A stretch of 43,715 bases of DNA from Bacteroidales bacterium UBA5219 (GCA_002412425.1 DHVB01000059.1:1-43715), one strand, 5' to 3'. Shown: positions 10,001-18,422, counted from the stretch's first letter. Translations and numbers: made by a program. Notes: a model not told the origin generated them from the sequence alone.

Positions 10001-10094
10001 ATATAATCTTAGTAGTTTTGCGAAAGGTTTTTATTTGGTGAAAATTGTAGGAGAAAATAATAAAATCATCAATACAAAAATACTTGTACAATAA
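7083..10094 (+). CDS. Ig-like repeat surface protein with T9SS type A sorting domain
   Basis: A 1003-residue exported protein. The signal peptide (MKNYLAFIFLVFFVKFAFAQ) is followed by about eight tandem Ig-like domains of 85-90 residues, each with a Cys near its start (CVGES, CEGGS, CVGEN, CEGQD, CVGDS, CEHQT), a YQWYxNG strand and a second Cys in a GxYYCxVxN strand, so each probably has one disulfide. Beta domains with DLGPDVELCDGETVTIG and a SYLWSNNATTSSITV block follow. The C-terminus is a type A sorting domain (ISVYPNPASD, FYSVSGKLI, FAKGFYLVKI). It is likely a surface adhesin or filament. Only 3 bases separate its stop from ftsX. An alternative upstream ATG in another frame gives no signal peptide. 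Confidence 0.87.
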   Translation: MKNYLAFIFLVFFVKFAFAQPVIEVQSPGLHKCVGESGELKITATGTQPLTYQWYHNGSPTGINTNILSFASFVAGDDGDYYCEVSNSEGSVTSDTIVLRIDSNMPTINDVSTQFNIVCLGTNNNFSVDYTGTNCAFIWWHGSDDVGHVQNYQLTNATLSDGGIYHCEVVNACGSVFSDSVEINVFGPPTITTQPQTTAVCEGGSIEFCVEAEGQYLNYLWKKNGENLLAEQASCLQLTNLSYPHSDVYSVYVYNTCGDTTSNNVHATVNTVPTITGHPEDQIMCATDNVVLHGYGYSTTEVTYQWYNTYTGLIPNATDDNLTISISEGENTGYYFVLSGTCGTVTSNTAEIIGKKAPIVLTQPIGAELCVGENHTLLIKTEGTLPMTYQWQKNSADVFGDNITGIQEATMIITGINAGQAGNYHCVVTNECGSITSDTVEVIVNTPPSIIEFPQDMEFCEGQDFSLNVNTLGTEPLTIEWYVVGSETVVFEGSEFVFESALPEVSGDYYCKVSNICGEVSSEIISILVKALPEVIQNPIGAEICVGDSHEMSITATGEQPLSYLWYRNGSAISTETNSEIIISNAQINQTGIYFCRVANDCSYADSEEVEVIIGTPPAISWQPINQNLCEHQTLNLIMDAQGENYSLQWYQNDVPISGANDTVLNIQNLSLENAGNYYCLAYNACASVSTNIVEVVVKPSPEIDLGPDVELCDGETVTIGTDLPYSHYNWNNGLSHNQYLEVALGGTFILEVIGSNDCPNSDTIVVTFHPYHSLASIPDNIVSCGPYTINAGDGAYSYLWSNNATTSSITVNAPGTYSVTVTGDSFGCESTASIVVDLREPISFSLGNDVSAHVDTYVNIGIEHIFSEYLWNTGFTGSMLTVYGSEYGNGTHEFWLTAYALNGCTHTDTIKVTFYGQSGIEDEIANEISVYPNPASDFVIFESNDFLIENIEFYSVSGKLISKEIVNNWEVKYNLSSFAKGFYLVKIVGENNKIINTKILVQ

Positions 10095-10097
10095 GTA

Positions 10098-10970
10098 ATG
10101 AAAGAAGGAAAAATTAAAAATAAAGTAAGAGGAGCATATCTAACATCTTTGGTTAGTATATCAATGGTGTTGCTTCTACTTGGAATTGTGGGCTGGATGA
10201 TTTTAGGTGCAAGTTTTTTGTCAAATTACGTTAAGGAAAATATATGCTTTTCATTAATTATTAAAAATGATGTCAGAGAAGCAGATATAAAACAATATCA
10301 AAAAACTTTAGATGCTAAAAACTTTATTAAAGCAACTGAATATATAACCAAAGAAGACGCCGCAAACTCACTTCAAGAAGAACTTGGCGAAGATTTTATT
10401 AGTACTTTGGGATATAATCCTTTGTCGGCAACACTAAATGTTTACTTAACAGCTGACTATGCTCACCCTGATAGTATAGCAAAAATAGAAAACTTTTTTT
10501 TGACAGAAAGTGATATTGTTGAAGAATTGGCATACCAACACAATTTATTAGGACTTATAAATGATAATATAAATAAAATTAGTCTTGTATTGTTAGTCTT
10601 TTCTGCAGCTTTGCTCGTGATTTCTTTGGCTCTAATAAACAATACCGTGAGATTAATGATTTTCTCTAAACGCTTTATTATAAACTCAATGAGATTAGTA
10701 GGAGCAAAACGAAGTTTTATACGAAAACCATTCCTTATTTCAGGAGCATTACAAGGATTTTTTAGCTCACTAATTGCAATAGCTATCTTAAGTGCAATCT
10801 TTTATTTTGTAAACAAACATATTGGAGAAGTAGTAAGCCTTATAGACCCACTAATTATTGTTTCATTGTATGCGATACTAATTATTATTGGCATGTTGTT
10901 GACAAGTATTTCAACTTATTTCTCAGTAAATAAATATTTAAAATTAAAAACATCTAATTTATATTATTAA
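10098..10970 (+). CDS. ftsX: cell division protein FtsX
   Basis: Inner-membrane subunit of the FtsEX complex, which couples cytokinesis to septal peptidoglycan hydrolysis. The 290 residues show the expected layout: a short cytoplasmic N-terminus, TM1 at about 18-42, an extracytoplasmic domain of about 120 residues (with EELGEDFISTLGYNPL), then three TM segments near 155-180, 208-232 and 250-275 with the RLMIFSKRFIINSMRLVGA coupling region. FtsE is not in the window, which is common in Bacteroidota. It starts the conserved ftsX-DUF3098-uppP-truB-queA run. Confidence 0.9.
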   Translation: MKEGKIKNKVRGAYLTSLVSISMVLLLLGIVGWMILGASFLSNYVKENICFSLIIKNDVREADIKQYQKTLDAKNFIKATEYITKEDAANSLQEELGEDFISTLGYNPLSATLNVYLTADYAHPDSIAKIENFFLTESDIVEELAYQHNLLGLINDNINKISLVLLVFSAALLVISLALINNTVRLMIFSKRFIINSMRLVGAKRSFIRKPFLISGALQGFFSSLIAIAILSAIFYFVNKHIGEVVSLIDPLIIVSLYAILIIIGMLLTSISTYFSVNKYLKLKTSNLYY

Positions 10971-10974
10971 AAAT

Positions 10975-11235
10975 ATGAATAAAATTGAAAAAACAGAAAA
11001 TCAAGAACAAAATTCTGGATTTACCTTAGGTAAGAAAAATTATATACTTATTATTATCGGTTTTGCCTTAATAATATTAGGATTTATATTGATGTCGGGT
11101 GGAAAAAGCACAGACCCAAATGTGTTTAATGAAGAAATTTTTAATTTTAGAAGAATTTCATTAGCTCCAATAATTATTCTTATTGGTTTTATTATTGAAA
11201 TTTTTGCAATTTTGTGGAGACCCAAATCTAAATAA
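10975..11235 (+). CDS. DUF3098 membrane protein
   Basis: This 86-residue protein has a polar N-terminus (MNKIEKTENQEQNSG), TM1 at about 23-43 (YILIIIGFALIILGFILMSG), a short loop with FNEEIFNFRRISLAP and TM2 at about 60-80. The size, loop sequence and position between ftsX and uppP match DUF3098, a Bacteroidota family of unknown function. The conserved placement hints at a role in division or envelope assembly, but that is inference. It starts 4 bases after the ftsX stop. Confidence 0.85.
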   Translation: MNKIEKTENQEQNSGFTLGKKNYILIIIGFALIILGFILMSGGKSTDPNVFNEEIFNFRRISLAPIIILIGFIIEIFAILWRPKSK

Positions 11236-11244
11236 AAGAAATAT

Positions 11245-12033
11245 ATGGAATGGTTTGAAGCATTAATCCTTGGATTAATTCAAGGATTAACCGAGTTTTT
11301 ACCAGTGAGCAGTAGTGCTCATTTAGAAATTGGAAAAGCCTTATTTGGCATAAAAGGAGAAGAAAATTTTTATTTCTCAATAATGGTGCATGGTGCAACA
11401 GTTCTAAGTACTTTAGTTGTGTTCTGGAAAGATATTTTAAAACTAATCAAAGGATTTTTTAAGTTCAAATATAATGAGGAAACAAGCTATATTTTTAAAA
11501 TATTTGTTTCTATGATTCCAGTATTGATAGTTGGATTATTATTCAAAGAACATATAGAAAAATTGTTTGCAGGAAATAGCTTTGTTTTTATTGGCTCAAT
11601 GCTAATTGTTACTGCGGCTTTATTGTTTTTTACATATTTTTTCAAAAACAAAAAACAAAGAGATATAAATTATTTAGACGCTTTTATTATCGGAATATCA
11701 CAAGCAATAGCTGTAGTGCCAGGCATTTCTCGTTCAGGAGCAACAATAGCAACAGGACTAATAAATGGAAATAAAAAAGAAGAAATAGCAAAATTTTCAT
11801 TCTTGATGGTGTTAATTCCTATTTTAGGAGAAAACTTTTTAGATATAGTTGGAGGCACTGCTGTCTCAAGTGGAACACCTACTAGTTCGTTGATTATAGG
11901 GTTTTTGGCAGCTTTTGTTTCAGGATTGATTGCTTGTAAAACAATGATAAATATTGTAAAAAAAGGAAAACTTTATTGGTTCGCCATATATTGTTTAATA
12001 ATAGGTGTTATAACTATTTTCTTCGTTAGATAA
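11245..12033 (+). CDS. uppP: undecaprenyl-diphosphatase UppP (BacA type)
   Basis: Inner-membrane enzyme that removes a phosphate from undecaprenyl diphosphate so that the lipid carrier can be reused for peptidoglycan and surface glycans. At 262 residues and about eight TM segments it has normal size. The two signature regions are present: QGLTEFLPVSSSAH (residues 13-26, with Glu17 and His26) and PGISRSGATI (about 159-168). Its stop is immediately followed by the GTG start of truB, pointing to translational coupling. Confidence 0.95.
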   Translation: MEWFEALILGLIQGLTEFLPVSSSAHLEIGKALFGIKGEENFYFSIMVHGATVLSTLVVFWKDILKLIKGFFKFKYNEETSYIFKIFVSMIPVLIVGLLFKEHIEKLFAGNSFVFIGSMLIVTAALLFFTYFFKNKKQRDINYLDAFIIGISQAIAVVPGISRSGATIATGLINGNKKEEIAKFSFLMVLIPILGENFLDIVGGTAVSSGTPTSSLIIGFLAAFVSGLIACKTMINIVKKGKLYWFAIYCLIIGVITIFFVR

Positions 12034-12771
12034 GTGATAGAGAGTTTTAAACTAAATACAATCCCTAACTTCGAGCAAGGAGAAATTATTGTTATCGATA
12101 AACCTTTAACATGGTCATCTTTTGATGTTGTAAATAAAATTAGATATAAATTACGAGAAGTTACAGGAAATCAAAAAATTAAGGTTGGACATGCTGGTAC
12201 TTTAGACCCTTTGGCTACAGGAGTTTTGGTTATCTGCACAGGAAAATACACTAAACTTATCGAGCAATTACAAGAAGGAGAAAAAGTTTACGAAGCAACT
12301 TTCAGACTTGGAGCAACAACGCCTTCGTATGACATGGAAACAGAGGTTGATAAAAATTTTGAAATAGATAATATAAAAGAAGAAGATATTTATAAAGTTG
12401 CAAAAAGTTTTTTGGGAACAAGCATGCAAACGCCACCAATATATTCTGCAATTCAAATTAGAGGAAAACGAGCTTACGAATTTGCTAGAAAAGGGAAAAA
12501 ACTAAAACTCGAACAACGCGAAATTAATATCACAAAATTTGATGTAAGTAAAATTAATTTGCCTGACGTAACCCTTACTATTGCTTGCTCTAAGGGAACT
12601 TATATCAGAACTTTAGCACATGATTTTGGAAAAAGACTTGACAACGGGGCTTTTTTGTATTATCTTAGGCGAATTAAAAGTGGAGATTATTCTATAGACG
12701 ATGCTATTGATTTAGAGGGGTTTATAGATTTTTTAGATGAAAATAAATTGACAATTAGTTGTAAAAAATAA
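12034..12771 (+). CDS. truB: tRNA pseudouridine(55) synthase TruB
   Basis: It isomerises U55 in the T-loop of tRNAs. The 245-residue protein carries motif II GHAGTLDPLATGVL with the catalytic Asp58, the IDKPLTWSSFDVV motif near the N-terminus, PPIYSAIQIRGKRAYEFAR and CSKGTYIRTLAHDFG. The GTG start directly abuts the uppP TAA. The start is supported by the intact N-terminal motif and the lack of any later ATG before it. No C-terminal PUA extension is present, as in other short TruB proteins. Confidence 0.95.
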   Translation: MIESFKLNTIPNFEQGEIIVIDKPLTWSSFDVVNKIRYKLREVTGNQKIKVGHAGTLDPLATGVLVICTGKYTKLIEQLQEGEKVYEATFRLGATTPSYDMETEVDKNFEIDNIKEEDIYKVAKSFLGTSMQTPPIYSAIQIRGKRAYEFARKGKKLKLEQREINITKFDVSKINLPDVTLTIACSKGTYIRTLAHDFGKRLDNGAFLYYLRRIKSGDYSIDDAIDLEGFIDFLDENKLTISCKK

Positions 12772-12792
12772 TTTTAATAACTTATTTAAAAT

Positions 12793-13845
12793 ATGAAATT
12801 ATCACAATTTGATTTTAACCTACCAGACGAATTAATTGCTTTGTATCCAGCAGAAAATAGAGACGAAGCAAGACTTATGGTATTACATAGAAAAACTAAT
12901 GAAATAGAACATAAACTTTTTAAAGACATTAAAGATTATTTTGAAGAAAAAGATTTAATGATTTTTAATGATACTAAAGTTTTTCCAGCACGCCTTTACG
13001 GAACTAAAGAAAAAACAGGTGCTCAAATCGAGGTTTTCTTACTTCGCGAACTAAATAAAGAGCAAAGATTGTGGGACGTTTTGGTTGACCCAGCGCGTAA
13101 AATTAGAATAGGAAATAAAGTATTTTTTGGCGAAAACGACGAATTGGTTGCAGAAATTATTGATAATACAACTTCAAGAGGTAGAACTTTAAGATTTTTA
13201 ATAGACTGCGACTATCCAACTTTTAAGGAAAAAATTTATAATTTAGGACAAACACCTCTGCCAACACATATAATAAAAAGAGAAGTGGAAGAAGAAGACA
13301 AAGATAGATATCAAACTATTTATGCCAAAAACGAAGGAGCTGTTGCAGCACCTTCAGCTGGTTTGCACTTTAGTAAAATACTTTTAAAACAATTAGAAAT
13401 AATAGGTGTAGAATTTGGTTATGTTACGCTGCATGTGGGTTTGGGTACATTTAGAAAAGTTGATGTGGAAGATTTAACAAAACATAAAATGGACTCAGAG
13501 CAAATTTTTATTACAGAAGAATTGGCTAACCTAGTGAACAAAACCAAAGAAGAAAAACATAAAGTTTGTGCAGTAGGAACAACTGTTCTAAGAACTCTTG
13601 AAAGTGCTGTTACAACTACCGGATACCTAAAACCATTTGAAGGTTGGACAAATAAATTCCTTTTCCCACCAGCAGATATTTTAGTGCCAGATGCTATGAT
13701 TTCAAATTTCCATCTTCCAAAATCAACGCTAATGATTTCTGTTGCAGCATTTGCAGGCTATCACGAACTAATGAAAGCTTATGATGTGGCAATTAAAGAA
13801 AAATATAAATTTGGATCTTATGGAGATGCAATGCTGATTATTTAA
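12793..13845 (+). CDS. queA: S-adenosylmethionine:tRNA ribosyltransferase-isomerase
   Basis: It transfers and rearranges the ribosyl group of AdoMet onto 7-aminomethyl-7-deazaguanine in tRNA, giving epoxyqueuosine. The 350 residues match the family length. Clear family blocks are FDFNLPDELIALYPAENRDEAR (residues 6-27), NDTKVFPARLYG, EGAVAAPSAGLHFS, TLHVGLGTFRKVDVEDL, VGTTVLRTLESA and SNFHLPKSTLMISVAAF. It follows truB by 21 bases, so two tRNA-modification genes are adjacent in the same transcription unit. Confidence 0.96.
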   Translation: MKLSQFDFNLPDELIALYPAENRDEARLMVLHRKTNEIEHKLFKDIKDYFEEKDLMIFNDTKVFPARLYGTKEKTGAQIEVFLLRELNKEQRLWDVLVDPARKIRIGNKVFFGENDELVAEIIDNTTSRGRTLRFLIDCDYPTFKEKIYNLGQTPLPTHIIKREVEEEDKDRYQTIYAKNEGAVAAPSAGLHFSKILLKQLEIIGVEFGYVTLHVGLGTFRKVDVEDLTKHKMDSEQIFITEELANLVNKTKEEKHKVCAVGTTVLRTLESAVTTTGYLKPFEGWTNKFLFPPADILVPDAMISNFHLPKSTLMISVAAFAGYHELMKAYDVAIKEKYKFGSYGDAMLII

Positions 13846-13848
13846 AAT

Positions 13849-14427
13849 ATGAAATTATTAATCAGAACGGGAACTTTATTTTTTTGTTTTTTGCTAATCT
13901 TTATAAAGATTGCTAATGCACAACATGATATTCCTTCATACGACATGCTAAAGTCTAACAAGGAGTTGCAAGCTTTGTTAAACGAAGAAAAACTGTTAGA
14001 TATTAAAACAGGATTATTTGTAACTGGAATAAGGAACGACACCCTTTTTATTATTCAGTATTTTTCCTCTGAAAACGAAATATATCTAATTCCTATTGCA
14101 AACATAAATGACAAAAGCGCATTTTTTTATGTTCGTTCAGGAGATGATAAAATTTTAGATAAAACAAACTGTTCGACCTCTCAATTGTTGGAAATAGATG
14201 GAGATACATACAAGATTTTGCAAAAAATGCCATGTCCACAAACAAAACTAATAACAGATAAAACTAAAAATCAGACAGTTGATATTGGAGAAATAAGTTA
14301 CCGTTCTCGAATATTAATATATACAAAATCAAAAGGGGTTGTTGACGTTGAATATTTGCCTTTTGATAAAAACTTATGTAATGGCTGTATGAAATGGTTC
14401 GCTACTGAAGGAAAATTCGTTTATTAG
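13849..14427 (+). CDS. exported hypothetical protein
   Basis: This 192-residue protein has a signal peptide (MKLLIRTGTLFFCFLLIFIKIANAQ) and a mature part with three cysteines late in the chain (CPQTK, CNGCMKW). There is no lipobox or sorting domain. It begins 3 bases after the queA stop and is probably the last gene of the ftsX operon. Not recognised; likely periplasmic. Confidence 0.7.
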   Translation: MKLLIRTGTLFFCFLLIFIKIANAQHDIPSYDMLKSNKELQALLNEEKLLDIKTGLFVTGIRNDTLFIIQYFSSENEIYLIPIANINDKSAFFYVRSGDDKILDKTNCSTSQLLEIDGDTYKILQKMPCPQTKLITDKTKNQTVDIGEISYRSRILIYTKSKGVVDVEYLPFDKNLCNGCMKWFATEGKFVY

Positions 14428-14482
14428 TTGAGATAAATTTTAATTTGCACGTTTCACTAATTCCAAATCAAAAAATCTTTCG

Positions 14483-14514
14483 ACTTTTCACTTTCAACTT
14501 TTAACTTTTAACTG
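14483..14514 (-). repeat. 7-bp tandem repeat overlapping the end of the exonuclease gene
   Basis: On the plus strand the units read CTTTTCA, CTTTCAA, CTTTTAA, CTTTTAA, CTG. In the gene's direction the repeat supplies the last codons (encoding about VKS) and the TAA stop at 14503-14501. It is the 7-bp subtype of the family described at 2725. Confidence 0.65.
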
Positions 14515-15214
14515 TTTTAACAAGGTCTTTCAAATCAATAATATCTTTTCCCATAAAACGTAACAAAAGATTTGCAACACACAAAACGTCTTTTTCGCAG
14601 TAGGTAACAATTCTCTCTAAGTTTTTTTCTTCGTAATAAGCTGCATAAACTTGGCTTCCGTCTATGTCATCTTTTGAGGTAGGGATATTAAATAAATCAG
14701 CCAAAAGTGCTAATGATGTAAAGTTCTTATAATCTCCAAATTTCCATAACTTTAGAGTGTCGATATGATTTACTTCCCAAGGTTTTTTGCCAGCTAAATC
14801 AAAAGCAGGAGGTAAGTTTAAACCATTTACCAACATTCTGCGAGCTATATAAGGAACATCAAATTCATTAATATTATGACCACATATTTGTTTGTTTCCA
14901 AATCTATCCCAACTTGAAATCATATTCGCAAATTCTGTTAGCAACTGCTTTTCGTCATCACCATAAAATGATTTTACTCTAAGTTGTTTCTCATAAATAA
15001 ACCCAACAGATATACAAATGATTTTTCCAAATTCAGAATAAATTCCAGCACGATTGTAAACATCTGAAGCAGACTCATTTTCGCTTCTAAAATAAGCAGA
15101 TTTCTTTTCCCAATGTTTTTGATAATTCTCTTCTAAGCTTTCAAAATTAGGCTGTGCAGGAACAGTCTCAATATCTAAAAATAAAACTTCGTTGATTTTA
15201 ACTTTTTCTAACAT
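14501..15214 (-). CDS. predicted 3'-5' exonuclease, PolB-like DEDDy family
   Basis: A 237-residue stand-alone exonuclease domain of the type annotated as DNA_pol_B_exo2. Exo I is FLDIETVPAQ (Asp and Glu), Exo II is GHNINEFDVPYIARRM (Asp) and Exo III is YCEKDVLCVANLL (Tyr and Asp). It probably trims DNA or RNA 3' ends in the cytoplasm; its substrate is unknown. It lies 2 bases downstream of the uridine kinase gene, so the two share a transcript. The last few codons fall inside a short tandem repeat, so its C-terminus may have been reshaped by repeat insertion. Confidence 0.88.
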   Translation of the reverse strand: MLEKVKINEVLFLDIETVPAQPNFESLEENYQKHWEKKSAYFRSENESASDVYNRAGIYSEFGKIICISVGFIYEKQLRVKSFYGDDEKQLLTEFANMISSWDRFGNKQICGHNINEFDVPYIARRMLVNGLNLPPAFDLAGKKPWEVNHIDTLKLWKFGDYKNFTSLALLADLFNIPTSKDDIDGSQVYAAYYEEKNLERIVTYCEKDVLCVANLLLRFMGKDIIDLKDLVKTVKS

Positions 15215-15216
15215 AA

Positions 15217-15828
15217 TTACTTATTTATATTTTGAAGAATAAATTTACTTAATAAATCAATTGCAACATCGTTGTTACCACCTTGTGGAACAATAATATC
15301 TGCATATCTCATAGTTGGCTCAATAAATTGAAGATGAGAAGGTTTTACAGTTTTTTCGTATCTTTCCAAAACCATGTCAACAGAACGTCCTCGCTCTATA
15401 ATGTCGCGTTGAATAACACGAGATAATCTGTCGTCTGCATCGGCATTTACAAACACTTTTAAATCCATTAGGCTACGCAACTGTTTGTTTGCCAAAATTA
15501 AAATTCCCTCAATAATAATAATTTTTAAAGGCTCAACTTTTATAGTTTCCTCACTACGAGTGCAAGTCAAATACGAATAAATTGGCTGATAAATTGTTTT
15601 CTTCTGCTTTAACTCCTTGATATGTTCAATCAAAAGCGACCACTCTATAGCATCGGGATGGTCAAAATTTATTTGTTGCCTTTCTTCTAATGGCAAATGA
15701 CTATTATCCTTATAATATGAATCTTGAGGAATTAATGTAGCACAATTTTCGGGAAGTTGGTCTATAAGTTTTCTAACTACAGTAGTCTTACCAGAACCAG
15801 TTCCGCCTGCAATACCAACCACTAACAT
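15217..15828 (-). CDS. udk: uridine kinase
   Basis: It phosphorylates uridine and cytidine in pyrimidine salvage. The 203-residue protein has the P-loop GIAGGTGSGKTTVV (residues 5-18), the QDSYYKDNSHLPLEERQ substrate segment, FDHPDAIEW, IIIEGILILAN (Walker B-like) and DIIERGRSVDMVLERYEKTV, all standard for Udk. It is divergent from manA, with 67 bases between the two starts, and is followed closely by the exonuclease gene. Confidence 0.95.
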   Translation of the reverse strand: MLVVGIAGGTGSGKTTVVRKLIDQLPENCATLIPQDSYYKDNSHLPLEERQQINFDHPDAIEWSLLIEHIKELKQKKTIYQPIYSYLTCTRSEETIKVEPLKIIIIEGILILANKQLRSLMDLKVFVNADADDRLSRVIQRDIIERGRSVDMVLERYEKTVKPSHLQFIEPTMRYADIIVPQGGNNDVAIDLLSKFILQNINK

Positions 15829-15895
15829 AATATTATCATTTTTAGAAAAAAAATATTAATTTTGAATTTTTAAAAATAATAAAAATATTTTAAAT

Positions 15896-16858
15896 ATGCT
15901 ATATCCAATAAAATTTAAACCAATATATAAGCCAAAAGTATGGGGTGGCGAAAAAATTAAAAATTTGAAATCAGTTAAAAAAACACCTGATAATTGTGGC
16001 GAATCTTGGGAAATATCTGCATTACAAGGCGATTTGTCTGTTGTGGCAAATGGATTTTTAAAAGATAATACCATAGAAGAAATTATTGAAGTTTACATGG
16101 GCGAAATTGTCGGAGATGAGGTTTTTGAAAACTTTGGATATGAATTTCCTTTGCTAATAAAAATAATTGAAGCTAAAGAAAATTTGTCAATTCAAGTACA
16201 CCCTAATGATGAGCTTGCCGCAGAAAGACATAATGCCAGAGGTAAATCAGAAGTTTGGTATGTTTTGGAATCAGAAAAAGGAGCAAAATTAATTTCGGGC
16301 TTTTGTAAAAACACAAATTCAAATGAGTTTTTTGATGCGATAGAAAAAGAAGATTTTGAAAATTTACTAAATATTGTTGAAACAAAAGCAGGAGAGGTTT
16401 ATTATATTCCCGCAGGCAGAGTGCATAGCTTGGGCGAAGGAAATTTAATTTTAGAAGTGCAACAAACTTCAGATGTTACTTATAGAGTTTATGATTACAA
16501 TAGAAAAGACAGAGAACTGCATTTAGACTTGGCAAAAGATGTGATAGATTATTCAAAAACTGAAAATCTAAAAATTAATTTCTCTAAAAAAGCGGATAAC
16601 CAAAATAAAATAATTTCAAACCAATTTTTCACATTGAATTACATTCCAATTATGAATGAAATTCAGAAAAACTACTATAATTTAGATAGCTTTGTAGTTT
16701 ATTTTTGTGTAAATGGTAAAGTCCAAATAAAAACACCCTCTAACAAAACGGAAACATTATCAAAAGGAGAAACTATTTTAATTCCTGCAGCAATAAAAGA
16801 TGTAAATATTATTCCAGAAATTTATTCCGAAATTATTGAAATTTATATAGAAGTTTAG
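15896..16858 (+). CDS. manA: mannose-6-phosphate isomerase, class I
   Basis: It interconverts fructose-6-phosphate and mannose-6-phosphate and so feeds GDP-mannose-type sugar nucleotides. The 320-residue short form has the KVWGGEKI start, the zinc-site motifs IQVHPND and KSEVWYVL, and the PAGRVHSLGEGNLILEVQQTSDVTYRVYD block. It is convergent with gldA and the two stop codons overlap (bases 16855-16858). Confidence 0.93.
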   Translation: MLYPIKFKPIYKPKVWGGEKIKNLKSVKKTPDNCGESWEISALQGDLSVVANGFLKDNTIEEIIEVYMGEIVGDEVFENFGYEFPLLIKIIEAKENLSIQVHPNDELAAERHNARGKSEVWYVLESEKGAKLISGFCKNTNSNEFFDAIEKEDFENLLNIVETKAGEVYYIPAGRVHSLGEGNLILEVQQTSDVTYRVYDYNRKDRELHLDLAKDVIDYSKTENLKINFSKKADNQNKIISNQFFTLNYIPIMNEIQKNYYNLDSFVVYFCVNGKVQIKTPSNKTETLSKGETILIPAAIKDVNIIPEIYSEIIEIYIEV

Positions 16859-17772
16859 TTGGCTTTGGTTGTTAATTCAGCAAAAACTTGTTCTAAGCTA
16901 TGTTCTTTTAATTGAAGACTAAGCACAGTGTTATTATTTTCAACAGCAAGATTAAAAATATCTTGTCTTATATCTGTTTTAGAGTCAAATTCAATATTAT
17001 AATGATTTTTTCCTAAATCGCGAACAGCTAAAACACCAGCTATAAGTTTAAGTTTTTTAGTATCAATAGGATTTAATGTTTCTAAATCCAAACTTTTTAC
17101 TTTGTCTTTCAATTTTGCCTGAATTGTTTTAGTAGTGCCGTCGGCAACAATAATACCTTTGTTTATAATTAAAATTCTATCACAAATAGCTTCAACTTCT
17201 TGCATAATGTGAGTTGATAGTAAAACAGTTTTGCTTTTACCTAAATCTTGAATTAAGTTTCTAATTTCAATAATTTGATTTGGGTCTAAGCCAGAAGTGG
17301 GTTCATCTAAAATTAGTACTTGCGGGTCGTGAATTATAGCTTGAGCCAAACCAACTCTTTGCTTATAACCTTTTGATAAAGCTCCAATTTTTTTGTGCAT
17401 TTCGGGTATCAAGCCTGTAAGTTCCACAACTTCACTAATTCTTGATTTTTTGTTAGGTAGAGAATAAATCCCAGCTATAAAGTTCAGAAACTCAAGCACA
17501 TACATATCAAAATAAAGAGGATTTTGCTCAGGCAGATAGCCAATAATTCGTTTTATATAGTTTTGAAATTCAACAATATTTTTGTCATTGACAAAAACCT
17601 CACCATTAGTAGGTGGAATAAAACCAGTTATTATCTTCATCATTGTTGATTTCCCAGCACCATTGGGACCTAAAAAACCAACAATTTCGCCACTTTCAAT
17701 TTCAAAACTTACATTATCTAATGCTTTTTGTGTGCCAAAAATTTTTGTAATATTTTGTACTTTAATCGACAT
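16855..17772 (-). CDS. gldA: ABC transporter ATP-binding protein, GldA type
   Basis: ATPase subunit of an exporter; in gliding Bacteroidota GldA works with the GldF and GldG membrane subunits. The preferred start is the ATG giving MSIKVQNITKIFG at 17772; an ATG three codons upstream is less likely. The 305 residues contain Walker A GPNGAGKSTMMK (near 38-49), Q-loop YLPEQNPLY, signature LSKGYKQRVGLAQA, Walker B VLILDEPTSGLDP and the switch His in STHIMQEVE. The C-terminal 80 residues match the GldA tail. GldF/GldG are not in the window. A general ABC-2 exporter ATPase cannot be excluded. Confidence 0.82.
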   Translation of the reverse strand: MSIKVQNITKIFGTQKALDNVSFEIESGEIVGFLGPNGAGKSTMMKIITGFIPPTNGEVFVNDKNIVEFQNYIKRIIGYLPEQNPLYFDMYVLEFLNFIAGIYSLPNKKSRISEVVELTGLIPEMHKKIGALSKGYKQRVGLAQAIIHDPQVLILDEPTSGLDPNQIIEIRNLIQDLGKSKTVLLSTHIMQEVEAICDRILIINKGIIVADGTTKTIQAKLKDKVKSLDLETLNPIDTKKLKLIAGVLAVRDLGKNHYNIEFDSKTDIRQDIFNLAVENNNTVLSLQLKEHSLEQVFAELTTKAN

Positions 17773-17882
17773 TGAAATCAAATTTTAAGAATGTGTAAAA
17801 TTAGTTTTTTATTTTAATTATTAAAAACTAAAACCACTTTATAAATAAAAATGGTTTATCTTTACGTTGAAATTTTAGCAAA

Positions 17883-18290
17883 ATGGAACAAAAAGACTAT
17901 ATACTTAGGGAAATAGAAAAGATTGGACTAATACTAATTGCAATAAAACAAAAACTTTTTGGTGGAAAAGAAAATTTGGCAATTACTATTGAAAAACAAA
18001 TGGAAGAAACTAAAGATGCTTTATTAACAGAACTAAAGTTCGATATAGATAATTTTCTTAGTTTGGATAAAGCTGAGACGGAACAATATCTTTCTGAGTT
18101 TGAGGGATTTAATGTGGAAAACACAGAACATTTGGCAGATATTATTTCCCAAATAGGTTTTGCTAAAAAATCAGAAAACTATTTAGAAAAAGCACTTCAA
18201 CTTTACGAATTTTGCATTTTTAGTAGTAAAACATTTTCGTTAGATAGAGAAAGAAGAATGGAGGAAATTAGAAGGTGTTTGGGGAGTTGA
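17883..18290 (+). CDS. small conserved Bacteroidota protein of unknown function
   Basis: This 135-residue, acidic, mainly helical cytoplasmic protein has no signal peptide. It begins MEQKDYILREIEKIGLIL and has a tail with LEKALQLYEFC and RERRMEEIRR. I recall similar small proteins as a conserved hypothetical family in Bacteroidota; no function is known to me. Its last 80 bases are duplicated downstream at 19342-19424, so a second copy of the gene or of its 3' end once lay there. Confidence 0.72.
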   Translation: MEQKDYILREIEKIGLILIAIKQKLFGGKENLAITIEKQMEETKDALLTELKFDIDNFLSLDKAETEQYLSEFEGFNVENTEHLADIISQIGFAKKSENYLEKALQLYEFCIFSSKTFSLDRERRMEEIRRCLGS

Positions 18291-18292
18291 AA
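18210..18292 (+). repeat. direct repeat copy 1 (3' end of the gene at 17883)
   Basis: This 83-base segment (starting TTTTGCATTTTTA, ending GGGGAGTTGAAA) is nearly identical to 19342-19424, with about six differences. It covers the last 27 codons and the stop of the upstream gene. Confidence 0.85.
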
Positions 18293-18422
18293 TAGTCAAA
18301 TGTATTATAATTTTCATTTTTAGATATTTTTCAAAATGAAGTTTTATATTTTATTACCAAAACAGTACAAATTTTAACCCCTGGACTTTTTTAAAATTTT
18401 AAAATAAATACTTACATTTTTC

